Shown here one piece after another: positions 32,131 through 42,964 of a DNA stretch of 64,000 bases. The position numbers and the translations under genes were made by a program. A model generated the notes under the pieces. The model made no database searches, was not told the origin of the DNA, and worked only from the letters and a program-made list of their open reading frames with translations. The stretch is taken from positions 181,266,671-181,330,670 of the forward strand of contig BTPG01000001.1 of assembly GCA_036245525.1 (NCBI GenBank), given 5' to 3'. Origin of the DNA: Semisulcospira habei (taxonomy: Eukaryota > Mollusca > Gastropoda > Semisulcospiridae). Every line of letters begins with the position of its first letter. The stretch's first letter is position 1.

Positions 32131-33580
32131 ACCTTGCTTGCCCTCGGCGAAGTGCCCTTCGCATCTCTCCACCACGCTTCCCGCGGTTCACTTCCCGTCA
32201 TCCCCCCCCCCCCCCTGCTCACGAGGAGGATCTTCACTGGTGGACGCTAGAAGACAGCTAGGAGTTCCTGTCCTGGCTGCGGCTTCCGACCTTCGTGACC
32301 TGCGCTACGCCTGCTCAGCGCTCCTCTCCTCCTGTCGGGTTCCCAGGACTCCGTATGCTTCGCCGTCCATAGATGTCCAGTCCGGTTTCGGCTTGCCTTC
32401 GTCAGGAATGGTTCTCGGGACTCTCCCAGGCGTGCGTCTGCCCCCTGCCTGCTGTGGATCCGCACCCGGCTCTGCGGTTGGACTAGATGGCCTCGCTCGT
32501 CCGTAACTCCCTAGCCTGCGTGGGATTCTGGAGCTCCTGACCCAAGCCTCCGTCCGCCGCTTCGAGGACTCCTGGCTCCCCTACTTGACGACCTGCCGCG
32601 GATTGCCCCCCCCCCCCCCCCCCACCCCCGTGCTGAAGACTCAGCTGCGCCATGCTTCCCTGGGCGGCCCTGCTCTTCGGTGCGTTCGAGCGGACCGGAG
32701 GATACATATAGGTCCTTTGGCTTCACAAGACACCTCCACTTCGCTCCCGGCCGCTGCTAGGCCGTAGTTCTCGCCATGTGGTCTTCGGCTCCGCCTTCAG
32801 CTCATGGAACTACGCGTTCAGCCTGGACTTCCGACCCTTATCTCCTGGTCCCCGTGCGCTCGGCCTCCAGAGATTATCTCCGGTTCACCTGCGAAGGAGT
32901 AGTTACCAGTTCGGGCGCTGCCTTTCGTTCTCGACCTCAGCCCTTGGGTCCTCAACCGCATCATGGACGCAGTGGTACCTAGGCGCAGCTCCCGCCTCCC
33001 TGGCGTCTACCTACCTCGACGACCTCCTCCTGCGCACCTTAGACGCCACTGGACATCGGACAGGGATGCCCTGATATGGCTGTGGTCGCGGTTGGGGTGC
33101 CTGGCCACCACAGGTAAGCCGGACCTCTCCCCCTCTCGTCGCTTCATCCATCTTGGCTTGGAGTTCGCTTTCGACCTCAATAGGGTGCGTTGCTGGACCC
33201 ACGGATCCTAGGTTGGCACCTAGCCTGCCAGGTAGCCCAGCAGGACGCAGTCTGGCAGAGTCTGGCTCCACCTCCTTCGTTGATCTTTGCGGCGGCGGAT
33301 CTACTCCCCCCTCGGTCGTCTCTACGCCCGGCCGCTACAGCTGCACTTCCTGCTTCTCTGGCGTCCCTCCTCAGGAGATTTGACCACCTTGGTGCCCGTG
33401 TCTCCATTGATTCGCCCCCATCTCTTGTGTAGGACGGACACGTCGTGGCTCGCTCCGGGAGTCCCCATGACCGCTCCGCCTCCGCGATTCTCCCTGTGTG
33501 GCGATGCAAGTCTTGCTGGTGGGGGAGCCCACCTGCTACTATGGTTCCTCATGACGTCCGGCCCCCTGGCCTCCGGAGTT
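32130..33580 (+). pseudogene. DIRS C gag C-terminus and reverse transcriptase remnants
   Basis: A gag block (ASLVRNSLACVGFWSS-like text around 32485-32535) is followed by a C-run at about 32607. RT pieces run from about 32780: WNYAFSLDF, LRFTCEGVVTSSGAAF, ASTYLDDLLLRTLDATGHRT and GKPDLSPSRRFIHLGLEFAF. The YLDD catalytic motif lies near 33010-33035. Frameshifts and stops are common. It breaks off at the LINE insertion, 33580. Confidence 0.65.
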
Positions 33581-34231
33581 TAAGGCCCACTGGGCACCGG
33601 CCTCCACGTGGCGTGGGTGGGTAGTCTCTCCAGTCACTGACTGAGGGGGCTAGCAGAGGGGTGCCATCACTGTCCAGGATAGGACTTGACGTCAGCAGAT
33701 ATGTTGTTCAGTCTTTTTCTCTGGTCCGGTTTTTAAGGAGCTGTGCTAACCCAGGTCTTACTATGTTGGATTGGTCCTTAAAAATACTCATTATTTTTTG
33801 TGGTCCTTTGGATCCCAAGTGTTTGCCATCCTTGGAGACTCGTGTCGGGGGGAGAAGAGGATCCTGGTGGCTGAAACACTCCACTTTGGCCTTGACTTCT
33901 GCCTAAACGGGAGGCTAGTCGTACCGGCCTAGTCAATCGGCTCTTGTCACGTTGAGCCCTATCCCACTGTTGACATGCGGGCTGATATACAGAGCACCAT
34001 GCTACAGCCGCCGCTGCTGATTAGGTGCTTTACGCCAGTATTCCCCTGCATTCAACAGTGTGATAGAAGGCAGTGGCTCAAACGGTTCAATCGGGCTTAC
34101 CCCCTTGAGTATATCTTTCAGGCAGTCTCCATCGTGCGTCGGCTGGAGACCTGCCGACAAATGCACTTTCCCTTGTTGGGCTCGGTGGCGGGCGGGGACC
34201 CCTGGGGGATGAATATCTAACATACTATAAT

Positions 34232-34420
34232 ATGGAAAACCAAAAAAAAACAAAACTGGCACCAAAACGGCACATCGCCGCCGACATTGTTATTGAGAAC
34301 GATAGTGACTCTGACTGTGAGGAAGCGACGCCTCAAGCATCGGCCGCCTGGCCTCACTTTCTCATTATCCACAGCAAAGTTTTAACCATATCTGGAGAAC
34401 TGGCCATTTTCCGCCGTCTT
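34232..34420 (+). pseudogene. LINE ORF1 N-terminal remnant
   Basis: MENQKKTKLAPKRHIAADIV, an acidic stretch ENDSDSDCEEATP, then AAWPHFLIIHSK. This looks like the start of the ORF1 (nucleic-acid chaperone) of I/Nimb LINEs. After about 60 residues the sequence passes into RT in another frame, so most of ORF1 and the endonuclease have been deleted. Confidence 0.5.
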
Positions 34421-35292
34421 GGCACCAGGCTGTGGTTGTACTGATCCCAAGCCGGGTAAGGATCCTTCCGACCCGGGCAACTACCAGCCTATCGCTTTGA
34501 CATCATGTTTATGTAAAACTATGGAGCGCCTGGTCAACGCCCGCCTGGTGTGTCTACTTGAATCACAGGGTCTCCTCAGTCACAGACCTCCAGTGCGGTT
34601 TCCGGCGCTTCCGTAGTACAACTGACCATTTAGTCGGCTTTGAATCATTTATTTGAGATGCTTTTGTCAACAAGCAGCATGTCTATGCAATTTTCTTCGA
34701 TCTTGAGAAGGCGTATGACACTACCTGGAAGTATGGCATAATGTCTGACTTGTTGGACATGGGTTTTGAAGGGCACCTGCCCGTCTTTATTCACAATTTT
34801 TTGACTAACCGGTCGTTCCATGTCCGTGTGGGCTCCACCCTCTCCGACTCCGTTGAACAGGAGATGGGTGTCCCACAGGGCAGCATTCTATCTCCTGTTT
34901 TATTTAGTATTAAAATTAATAACATTGTAAAGGCCGTCAAGGATGATTCTGAATGCTCTTTGTTTGTTGACGACTTTGCTTTGTGCGCACGTGGTCAAGG
35001 ACTTGCGTCCTTTGAGAGGCGCTTGCAGCTGTGCGTTGATCGCATCCAGCGGTGGGTGTCTCTCAATGGATTCAAGTTCTCACCCTCCAAGACAGTCTGT
35101 GTGCATTTTACTAACCAGACGAAATGTAGTAAAACTGTTGCCGCTAGGGTTTCACGTGAAAGAAAAACAGAAGATAGTGCTTGGCACTTACCATCCGCGC
35201 GGCTTGAACATTCGCCCCTAGGGATGTATGCTCGGCCTGATGGGTAGTTGGTGCCAGGCTTGACCTCACTGTTGATACTGGATGCTACCTTT

Positions 35293-35364
<72 letters not shown>

Positions 35365-36919
35365 ATGTGCGTGAGCTTCAGTAGGCACGAGTGCATGCGA
35401 ATGTATGCAGTGACGTGTATGTATATAGACGTAAGTTTTGTGCTACGTGTTTTGTGCATGTGTATTTGCGTCATTATGTGTGTGTGTGTGTGTGGGTTTT
35501 TTTTTTTTTTTTTTTTTTACGTCATTCTAAATTCTCTCTATACAGGATGACGTCTTTTCTTTCTGGTGTTCTTTTCTGTTCTACGTTTGTTTCCATGTCA
35601 CCTGAGGAAGGATCTTTGATCCGAAACGTTGTTATTTGTTTCTATTTTAAAGGGTTTTCTACCACTATCTTCTGTTTTTCTTTAACCAGACGAAATTTTT
35701 TCCAGAACCTAGCCTGAGCATTGCTGGAGTGCCAATTAAGGTGGCCGAGGAGGCAAAGTTTCTGGGGGTCATCTTTGACAAAAGATTTACCTTCCGCAAC
35801 CATATTAATTACCTCAGAACCTCTTGTCAGAAGGCTCTCGACATTCTTCGTGTCGTTGGTCGTACTGACTGGGGTGCAGACCGTTCTGTCTTACTTTAAC
35901 TGTACCGGGCCCTTGTTCGGTCCAAACTGGATTACGGCTCCGTGGTGTATGGCTCAGCTTCCAAATCTGTGCTACAGCATCTGAACACAATTCACCATCA
36001 GGGTCTGCAGATATGTCTTGGGGCCTTCAGGATGTCTCCAGTTCCTAGTCTGTATGCCGAGGCAGGGGAGCCTTCTCTCAAGCTCCGCCGCATCCACCTC
36101 ATGCTCAGCTACGTTCTGAAACTGAAGGCCCATCCAGACAATCCTGCCTATGATTGTGTTTTTAAATCATCGTTTGCAGAGATTTACGATACCCATCCGG
36201 TAGCTGTCCGTCCACTTTCTTTCCGTTTCCGACCTCATCTGCAGGCGGCGGGATTGGACCTGGACAGAGTTTCGGAATCCCTGCAACACATCACTCCACC
36301 CTGGCTCTTACCAGTTCCTGACATCTTGCTGGACTTGACTGCCCACAAGAAAGACTCTACTCTACCAGCCATATACCAACAGAGCCTCAATAAACTGCTT
36401 TCAATTTTTCCTGGCTATTGTCGTATCTATACGGATGGGTCCAAGTCTGAGGATGGGTGAGTGGCTGCGGCCGCAGTGTCCTCTCGCCATCATAGACGCC
36501 CATTTAAGCACCGCCTCCCAGACCACTCATCTGTATTTAGTGCAGAACTGCAGGTGGTTCTGCTGGCACTCAGGCATGCTTATCGATCTAGAGAAAGGAA
36601 CTTCCTGATTCTGTCTGACTCTATTTCTGCCCTGCAGGCCCTTCAGGGCATGGGAAGTGACCACCCACTGCTGGTGCAGATCAGAGAGCTCTACGCAGAT
36701 TTGATGAAGGAATATTATGACATCATTTTTATTTGGGTCCCAGGGCATGTGGGCATCGAAGGCAACAGGATCGCAGATTCTGCTGCCAACGATTCCCGCA
36801 ATGACCCTGTCCCTGACACACAGACTGTTTATAGTGATTTTAGACATGTGGCTAGTGCGTACATAGCCCGTGAGTGGCAGTCCGAGTGGGACAAAGAGGA
36901 AGCTAACAAGCTGCATGAA
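34420..36919 (+). pseudogene. I/Nimb-like LINE reverse transcriptase and RNase H
   Basis: RT pieces: KPGKDPSDPGNYQPIALTSC, then (34741-35120) a GVPQGSILSPVLFSIKINNI segment and LFVDDFALCARGQGL (catalytic VDD in place of ADD). After the 557-bp insert: AEEAKFLGVIFDKRFTF and LVRSKLDYGSVVYGSASKSV. RNase H: RIYTDGSKSEDG near 36424-36459, a stop at 36459, AELQVVLLALRHAYRS, ILSDSISALQAL, WVPGHVGIEGNRIADSAAND. All four RNase H acidic positions appear present. Stops at 35900 and 36459 and frameshifts disable it. Confidence 0.8.
35126..35682 (+). mobile_element. 557-bp insertion with TG microsatellite
   Basis: Bounded by a perfect 14-bp duplication TAACCAGACGAAAT (35112-35125, 35683-35696) inside the LINE RT. 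It holds a TG run (about 35297-35363), a T-run near 35498-35518, and CACCTGAGGAAGGATCTTTG with ATCCGAAACGTT near 35600. The start GAAAGAAAAACAGAAGATAG is the inverted copy of the end CTATCTTCTGTTTTTCTTT. Family unknown; the duplication length suits a retro-insert. Confidence 0.65.
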
Positions 36920-39900
36920 CTTACTTACTTACTTACGCCTGTCACCCCTACCCGGGTATAGGCCGTCGACGAGAGACCTCCAGCAACTCCTGTCCTGTGC
37001 TTCTCCTTCGATTCTACTCCAGGTGGTTCCCAGTCTCTTGACGTCTGCTTGGAGGTCTCGACGCCAGGAGTTTCTCGGCCTACCTCTTTTCCTCTTTCCC
37101 TGGGGGTTCCATGACAATGCCTGCCTAGTGATACTGGAAGCTGGCTTTCTCAGACTGTGACCGATCCATCCCCATCTTCTTCGCCCAATTTCATTCTCTG
37201 CTGTTATCTGCTCTGTTCTCTCCCAGAGTCTGACGTTGCTGATCTTCTCTGGCCAGTGGATTTTCAAAATTCTTCTAAGGCAACTGTTCATGAAGGTCTG
37301 TACTCTGTTGACTGTGGTTTTTGTCAATCTCCATGTCTCTGCTCCATATAGGAGAACTGCTTTTACATTGGAGTTGAAAATCCGGACTTTGGTGTGTTGT
37401 GACAGCTCTCTGGAACTCCATACTTTTTTCAACTGGAGAAAGGCTGCTCTGGCTTTACCGATTCGTGCTCTGACATCTGCATCAGTGCCGCCTTTTTTGT
37501 CTATGATGCTCCCGAGATAGGTGAAGGACTCCACCTCCTCCAACGGGGTGCCAGCAAGCAAGACTGGTTCTTCCCTGGTTGCGTTCAGCCTCATTGTCTT
37601 TGTTTTCTGTTTGTGAATGGTGAGGCCCACTTGGGACGAGATGTCAGCAAGCCTCGTGGTCTTGTCCTGCATTTGTTGATGAGTGTGGGACAGTAATGCC
37701 AAGTCGTCTGCAAAATCGAGGTCGTCAAGCTGTGTCCACAGTGTCCACTGTATTCCACTTCGTCTGTGCTCTGTGGTCATCTTCATGACCCAGTCTATGG
37801 CCAGTAGGAAGAGGAACGGAGACAGCAGACACCCCTGCCTGACACCAGTTCTGACCTGGAGCTCTCTGGTGAACTGCCCTTCGTGGATCACGCGACATGT
37901 CATGCCATCATAGCTGCTCTTGATCAGGCGGACGAGCTTTGTGGGTACACCGTAGTGTCGTAGGAGTTTCCACAGAGTCTCTCGGTCCACGCTGTCAAAT
38001 GCTTTCTCATAATCCACAAAGTTGACGTACAGCGGGGAGCTCCACTCCAGAGACTGTTCCACGATGATGCGGAGAGTGGCGATCTGGTCTGTACATGATC
38101 GGTTCTTCCTGAATCCTGCTTGCTGGTCTCTCAGCTGGGGGTCAACGGAGCTCTTCATTCTTTCTAGGATGATCCTGTTGAAGACCTTTCCTGGTACTGA
38201 CAGCAAGGTGATTCCTCTGTAGTTGGAACACTTGCTGAGGTCGCCTTTCTTGGGAAGCTTGATTAGGTACCCCTCCTTCCAGTCAGCCGGCATCACCTCC
38301 TCATCCCAGATCTTTTCAAACAGTGGGTACAGCATCTCAACTGTTGTCTCTAGGTCTGCTTTCAGAGACTCCGCTGGGATGCCATCTGGCCCTGCTGCTT
38401 TGCCATTCTTCAAAAATGCCACTGCTTTTCTGATCTCTTCCCGGCTGGGTCTGTCACAGCTGATGGGTAGGTCGGTCTCTGCCGGCTGGATGTCGGGGGG
38501 GTCGGGTGGGCTAGGTCTGTTCAGTAACTCTTCAAAATACTCGGCCCATCTGTCGAGTTGGTCTGCTCTGTCTGCAATAGGCTTGCCTTCTTTGTCTTTT
38601 ACTGGTCTTTCTGTATGGCCATACTTACCCGACAATCTTCTGGTAATGTCGTAGAGCTGTTTCATGTTGCCGCTGCCTGCTGCCTTTTCTGCCTCTGCTG
38701 CCAGGCAGTCTGTGTAGGCCCTCTTGTCTGCCCTGATACTCCTCTTCACCTCGCGGTTGGCTTCCCAGTATTCCCCCTGTGCCCTTACTTTGGCTGCTCT
38801 CGTGCGACTGTTGTTGACCGCTGCTTTCTTCTGCTTCCTCGCTTCTATCTTCTTCAAGGTCTGTGCCGACAGCCAGTCCTTGTGGTGGTGTTTCCTGAAC
38901 CCTACAGTGTCTTTGCAGGTTGAGTTCAGCGCCTCTCTAACTGCCTTCCACTGCTGCTCTGTGGTGACCGCCTCCTCTTCATTTACTAGCTCCTGTAGCG
39001 CTTGAAACCGGTTGGACAGCACCAGTTTGAACTCTTCTCTAACTCCAGTTTCTCTCAGGAGGCCTACATTATAGCGCTGTCTTCTTGTTGTCTCTGTGCG
39101 GCTTTTCTTTAGCTTGAGCTTCATTCTTAAGGTAAGCAGATGGTGGTCTGAGGCGACATCTGCTCCCCTCCTCACTCGAACATCTTGAAGGGATCTTCTG
39201 AATTTCTTGCTAATGCAGATATGGTCTATTTGGTTCTCTGTTGTATGGTCAGGTGAGACCCAAGTTGCTTTGTGTATTCTTCTGTGTGGGAAGATGCTGC
39301 CTCCAATGACAAGTCGGTTTAGAGCACAAAAGTCTACAAACCTCTCCCCGTTCTCATTCATCTCCGAGCCTAGTCCCTGTCTCCCCATCACCTCTTCGTA
39401 TCCGGTGTTGTCCTCCCCTATTTTGGCATTAAAATCGCCCATGACGATGGTGATGTCTCGCTCCGCACATTTGTCCACGGCACTCTGGAGTCGGTCGTAG
39501 AACTCTTGTTTCTCTTCCTCGTCACTGTCATTGGTGGGCGCATAACACTGGATGACGTTCAGCTTGAGCTTTTTCTTGGTTCTAAAGGCTGCTGTTATAA
39601 TTCTTGGCCCAAGAGGTTCCCAGCCCATCAGCGCTCTCTGTGCCACTGGTGACAGCATGAGTGCTACTCCTTCTGTATGGGGGGCATTCTCCTCTTCATG
39701 ACCTGAATACACAATCATCTCCCCACTTAACAGCCTTTTCTGGCCAGACTGCGTCCATCTGGCTTCACTGATGCCTAGCAGGGAAAGGTTGTACTTTTGC
39801 ATCTCCGCTGCTATCTGGGCGGCCTTGCCGCTCTGGTACATGGTCTTGACGTTCCATGTGCCCATGGTTGTATCCCTGGATAGAGAGAGGCGGCTCGGTC

Positions 39901-40222
39901 CTGTGGCTTCCGAAGACTTCCGGCTTTCACCACAGGACGTCATAAGTCTTCTAGTAGAAGAACCTTCCTCCTCCAGGAAAGGAATTACTGTTAGTCTTTT
40001 CGTCGGCGTTTTTGTAGCTATTTCCTTTTTTGCAGGGTGGGGAAGCTAACCCCACGCCCAACCCCCTTACTAGGAGGACCAGGGGTTTTCTGTCGGGGTC
40101 ACCTTCCCTTAGACCATGTTGGTTCACGGCACCTTATTTCATTCGGTGCACCCCTCTCACGAGGGACCCCCTATCCACCACCCAGGGGACGCGCCTCAAC
40201 GCCGTATGGTCCCAGCGCGAGG
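36920..40222 (-). mobile_element. RTE-like LINE, apparently full length
   Basis: Flanked by a perfect 12-bp duplication AAGCTGCATGAA (36908-36919, 40223-40234) in the RNase H region of the I/Nimb-like LINE. The minus-strand 3' tail is an AAGT repeat, usual for RTE-type elements. The 5' UTR is about 280 bp. The only gene is the 1,004-codon ORF. The clean duplication and open frame suggest a recent insertion. Confidence 0.9.
36929..39943 (-). CDS. Endonuclease-reverse transcriptase of RTE-like LINE, intact
   Basis: One frame of 1,004 codons; another possible start is the ATG before GTWNVKTMYQSGKAAQI. Endonuclease (about residues 30-280): GISEARWTQSGQ, VIQCYAPTNDSDE, ITIVMGDFNAKIGEDNTG, ASDHHLLTLRMKLKLKKS; catalytic Asp/Asn and SDH are present. 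RT (about 500-780): IKLPKKGDLSKCSNYRGITL, GFRKNRSCTDQIATL, NFVDYEKAFDSVDRE, GVRQGCLLSPFLFLLAIDWV, LDFADDLALLSH (catalytic ADD). The C-terminal region YGAETWRLTKTTVNRVQTF and WIGHSLRKP ends GDRRK. No frameshift or stop, and the key residues are kept. The protein would nick DNA and copy its own RNA at the nick. Confidence 0.9.
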   Translation of the reverse strand: MTSCGESRKSSEATGPSRLSLSRDTTMGTWNVKTMYQSGKAAQIAAEMQKYNLSLLGISEARWTQSGQKRLLSGEMIVYSGHEEENAPHTEGVALMLSPVAQRALMGWEPLGPRIITAAFRTKKKLKLNVIQCYAPTNDSDEEEKQEFYDRLQSAVDKCAERDITIVMGDFNAKIGEDNTGYEEVMGRQGLGSEMNENGERFVDFCALNRLVIGGSIFPHRRIHKATWVSPDHTTENQIDHICISKKFRRSLQDVRVRRGADVASDHHLLTLRMKLKLKKSRTETTRRQRYNVGLLRETGVREEFKLVLSNRFQALQELVNEEEAVTTEQQWKAVREALNSTCKDTVGFRKHHHKDWLSAQTLKKIEARKQKKAAVNNSRTRAAKVRAQGEYWEANREVKRSIRADKRAYTDCLAAEAEKAAGSGNMKQLYDITRRLSGKYGHTERPVKDKEGKPIADRADQLDRWAEYFEELLNRPSPPDPPDIQPAETDLPISCDRPSREEIRKAVAFLKNGKAAGPDGIPAESLKADLETTVEMLYPLFEKIWDEEVMPADWKEGYLIKLPKKGDLSKCSNYRGITLLSVPGKVFNRIILERMKSSVDPQLRDQQAGFRKNRSCTDQIATLRIIVEQSLEWSSPLYVNFVDYEKAFDSVDRETLWKLLRHYGVPTKLVRLIKSSYDGMTCRVIHEGQFTRELQVRTGVRQGCLLSPFLFLLAIDWVMKMTTEHRRSGIQWTLWTQLDDLDFADDLALLSHTHQQMQDKTTRLADISSQVGLTIHKQKTKTMRLNATREEPVLLAGTPLEEVESFTYLGSIIDKKGGTDADVRARIGKARAAFLQLKKVWSSRELSQHTKVRIFNSNVKAVLLYGAETWRLTKTTVNRVQTFMNSCLRRILKIHWPEKISNVRLWERTEQITAENEIGRRRWGWIGHSLRKPASSITRQALSWNPQGKRKRGRPRNSWRRDLQADVKRLGTTWSRIEGEAQDRSCWRSLVDGLYPGRGDRRK

Positions 40223-40234
40223 AAGCTGCATGAA

Positions 40235-40772
40235 GCCCTTCCTAAATTGTCCGACGGCCTACCTTATCACTGCGGCAGCCGCCGTGAAGAGACCGTCCTT
40301 GCTCGGCTCCACATCGGGCACACGTATGTTACGCACTCTTATTTACTAAAACAGGAGGAGCGTCCATGGTGTTATGCCTGCGACGAGCAGTACTCTGTTC
40401 AACACTTTTTGCTGTCTTGTGCTGATTTAATCGATACAAGGTATAAACATTTCACAGCAGACTCCTTGAAGGTTTTGTTCCGGGATGTACCCCCTGGACA
40501 AGATTTTCAGTTTTCTGAGAGAGTGCCATATTTTTCATAAGATTTGAGCGCTTATAGACTATGATGTTTCTGTTATTTTGACCTTTTTGAGAGTCTGTCG
40601 ACGTTTTCTTTAAAGACCTGTGCGACTTTTTAGCCTGACATATTTTTAAGGTATATTTACATCATGTCTTAAGACCTTTCTTTTAGTCTGGCTGACCAGA
40701 TTTTTATCCTTCCCGCCGTGAGATGGCCTTAGTTGCCTGCTCGACGTTAAACCCAAATAACTAACTAACTAA
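40235..40772 (+). pseudogene. I/Nimb-like LINE, C-terminal end and 3' UTR
   Basis: Resumes after the RTE insertion: EALPKLSDGLPYHCGSRREE, LARLHIGHTYVTHSYLLKQE, a CYACDEQYSVQHFLLSC zinc-type segment, then EDRVPYFS-like end at 40540. The 3' UTR has GCTCGACGTTAAACCCAAAT and the TAAC tail. The C-x2-C...H...C pattern is the usual C-terminal finger of I/jockey-type LINEs. Confidence 0.8.
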
Positions 40773-40780
40773 CCGGAGTT

Positions 40781-42715
40781 CGCGGACAAGCACGTCAACG
40801 GGTTGGAACTGTAAGCAGTTTGGTAAGCCCTCTTCGCGTGGGAGGAACGACTCAGTCACCAGGAACTGCTCGTCCTCTCCGGCAACGTGACAGTGGTGGC
40901 GTACATCCAGAAACAGGGCGGGATGCGCTTACCCGACCTGTGCGTGCTCCTCTACCTCTGATGCGATGGCCCCACCCGGGTCTGCCCTGGGGGACTTGGG
41001 TGGGGTTAGGTATTTTTTAGTTCCCAGGGTCACCCTGGTCAGCCCCACAGGGTGGGTTTTTCTCTCTATTCTGGGGCATGTGTTTCTGTCTACCCTTTGT
41101 CCATTCACCTGTATTTGCCTTTTTAAAACTCTCCCTACTGTCTGCACTGCCTGTAGCTCTTGATATTGGATGTGTGTTGCTAAATGGTCTTAGCTTTATT
41201 TATGCCCCATGTTGTAGGTTTATTTAACGTATTTGACCGGCTGGCGACATACATTCAATTTTCTGTTGATTTTTTTTTCACAAGCAGTGCAGGCACGTCC
41301 TGAGAAAGCCTCATTGTTGCTGTCGGGACGTTAAGCAATGTACAATCTGATGCGATGGTGCGAGAACCGCAACCTTCTCTCCGGGCTCGACACACCCCCG
41401 GCTGACTGTAGGTCTGGGCCGACTCTCCTTCCCGATGCGGCCAGTTGCTACACACGGTATGAACCTTATGCCAGGACATCTTCGGATGATCGGCGTGCAA
41501 TGGGAGACGCCAATGGTCGACCTGTTCACCACAAGGTGGAATCACCAGCTTCCCCTATTTGTCTCTCCGATCCCAGACCCTCTGGCCTGGGCAGTCGACG
41601 CTCTGTCCATCCCGTGGGACGGACTCATCGCGTTAGCGTTCCCCCCGACAGTCCACATCCCCCTGGTCCCCCCCCAAGCTTCAGGGTGGCACTCCGCTCG
41701 TCCTACTGGTCACCCCGTTCTCTTGGAACCGGTCCTAGACCATCGACCTTCTCAGCCTCGCCACGGATCCCCGCTGCGGCTTCCCGCACCCCGCACGATG
41801 CTCAAGCAACCGCGACAGTCGTTGTTCCATCCGTGCCCGGAGCGCCTACTCCTTCACGCTTGGAGGTTGTATGGCAGGCCCTCGCCACTAGAGGTTCTCG
41901 AGTGCATCAGTGGAAGCTACCGCTACGGCCAGCAAACCCTCGACACAACGCATCTACGTGGGGATATGGTGAGTACGGTGCTTCTGGGGTGACGACCTGC
42001 GCCTCGCCCCCACCGACCTAACCCCCAGCTTGCGGACTTCTTACTCTGGCTCTTCGGAGACCAAGGATGACCCGTTGCGGACGGGACTCGTAAGACATGC
42101 TTCCTGGTGGCGCTTGCCATGGCGGCCCGAGTTAGCGAGCTACACGCGCTGTCAGCGCGCCCTGCCTGCCTGCAGTTTTGAGCGAACGGTTCCATACAGC
42201 TGCTTACTGACCCTGCCTTCATTGCCATGACCATGTCTCCTTTGACCGCGCCACAGGTGATCACCTTACGGCCGCTGAGAGGGACGTACTTCCCCCAGGA
42301 GACCAGGCAACAAGATCCTGTCCTGTGCAAGCCCTACGCGTGTACCTACGCTGAAACAAAGCCGTCTGGAGTGGACGTGCACGCCTCTTCTGCCGTTAAC
42401 CCAGCAGGACTGACACTACAGCCCAGACGATCTCTTCCTGGCTACACTCAGTCATACGGTCCGCCTACCAGGATCCCTCCCCGCAGGGAGCGAAGAGGCT
42501 AAAGATACGTGCACACAAGGTACGCGCCATGGCCACGAACGTCACGTTCGACCGGAACTGCGCTGTCATACTCATCGTGGCTGCTGTGGGCTGGCAGGCA
42601 GAATCTATCTTCGCCTGCTTCTATCTCAGAGATCTGGCAGGCCAGTGAGACAACCTCGCGCTGGTACGGGACATCACTGCGGCGCAACACTCCCTCCTGG
42701 CGTCGGCGCCGTAGG
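40781..42715 (+). pseudogene. DIRS C RNase H and tyrosine recombinase remnants
   Basis: RNase H: FADKHVNGLEL, NVTVVAYIQKQGGMRLPDLC. After the LINE fragment (40970-41346): WETPMVDLFTTRWNHQLPLF and DPLAWAVDALSIPWDGLIAL. Recombinase: TAQTISSWLHSVIRSAYQDP near 42420 and AHKVRAMATNVTFDRNCAV near 42505 (HxxR), then AVGWQAESIFACFYLRDLAG with the tyrosine (about 42580-42640). Several stops and frameshifts. Confidence 0.7.
40970..41346 (+). mobile_element. 5'-truncated LINE 3' end (family T), copy 2
   Basis: Perfect 12-bp duplication CTGATGCGATGG (40958-40969, 41347-41358) inside DIRS C RNase H. It is near-identical to 26968-27352 and ends CGGGACGTTAAGCAATGTAC. It proves this family moves independently and that its 3' end is AATGTACAAT. 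Confidence 0.9.
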
Positions 42716-42824
42716 TATACACCTACCTAGGGTCGTCGGGAGTTGCGGCAAGGAGGACGGCTCTATTGGCCCTAAAGATGTGCTGGGGCACGGCACCCTC
42801 CTCCTGTTCGCAATTCTTCCATAA

Positions 42825-42914
42825 AGTCATGTCATCGGTAATGTTTTTGAAGAAACAAATTCATTTTTCTCTAAAAGGTTTTTTTTCGAAAAATACTTAC
42901 CAATTACATGACTC
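42825..42914 (+). repeat. DIRS C internal complementary region
   Basis: AGTCATGTCATCGGTAATGT, A/T-rich middle, then ATACTTACCAATTACATGAC. The first half matches the reverse complement of the left end seen on DIRS D (44335-44375). Confidence 0.8.
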
Positions 42915-42964
42915 GGATGACCCTCCCACCTGCCCCGCTTGCCGCTGGTGAGTTAAGTATCCTG

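Larger units (their letters stand above)
33581..40772 (+). mobile_element. I/Nimb-like LINE with RNase H, interrupted
   Basis: Flanked by the 8-bp duplication CCGGAGTT (33573-33580, 40773-40780). The 3' tail is TAACTAACTAACTAA. The first 650 bp hold no gene (5' UTR). An ORF1 start (34232) is joined by internal deletion to RT, followed by a C-terminal RNase H, which is typical of I-group and Nimb LINEs. It contains a 557-bp insertion and a full RTE-like element. The coding sequence resumes after the RTE at 40235. The copy is dead. Confidence 0.85.

Noticed and set aside
35598..35625. Hammerhead ribozyme-like core (CTGAGGA...GAAAC)
   Set aside because: A stem II (GGATC/GATCC) is possible, but no stem I pairs around it and there is an unpaired base next to stem II. 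Probably a chance or decayed motif.
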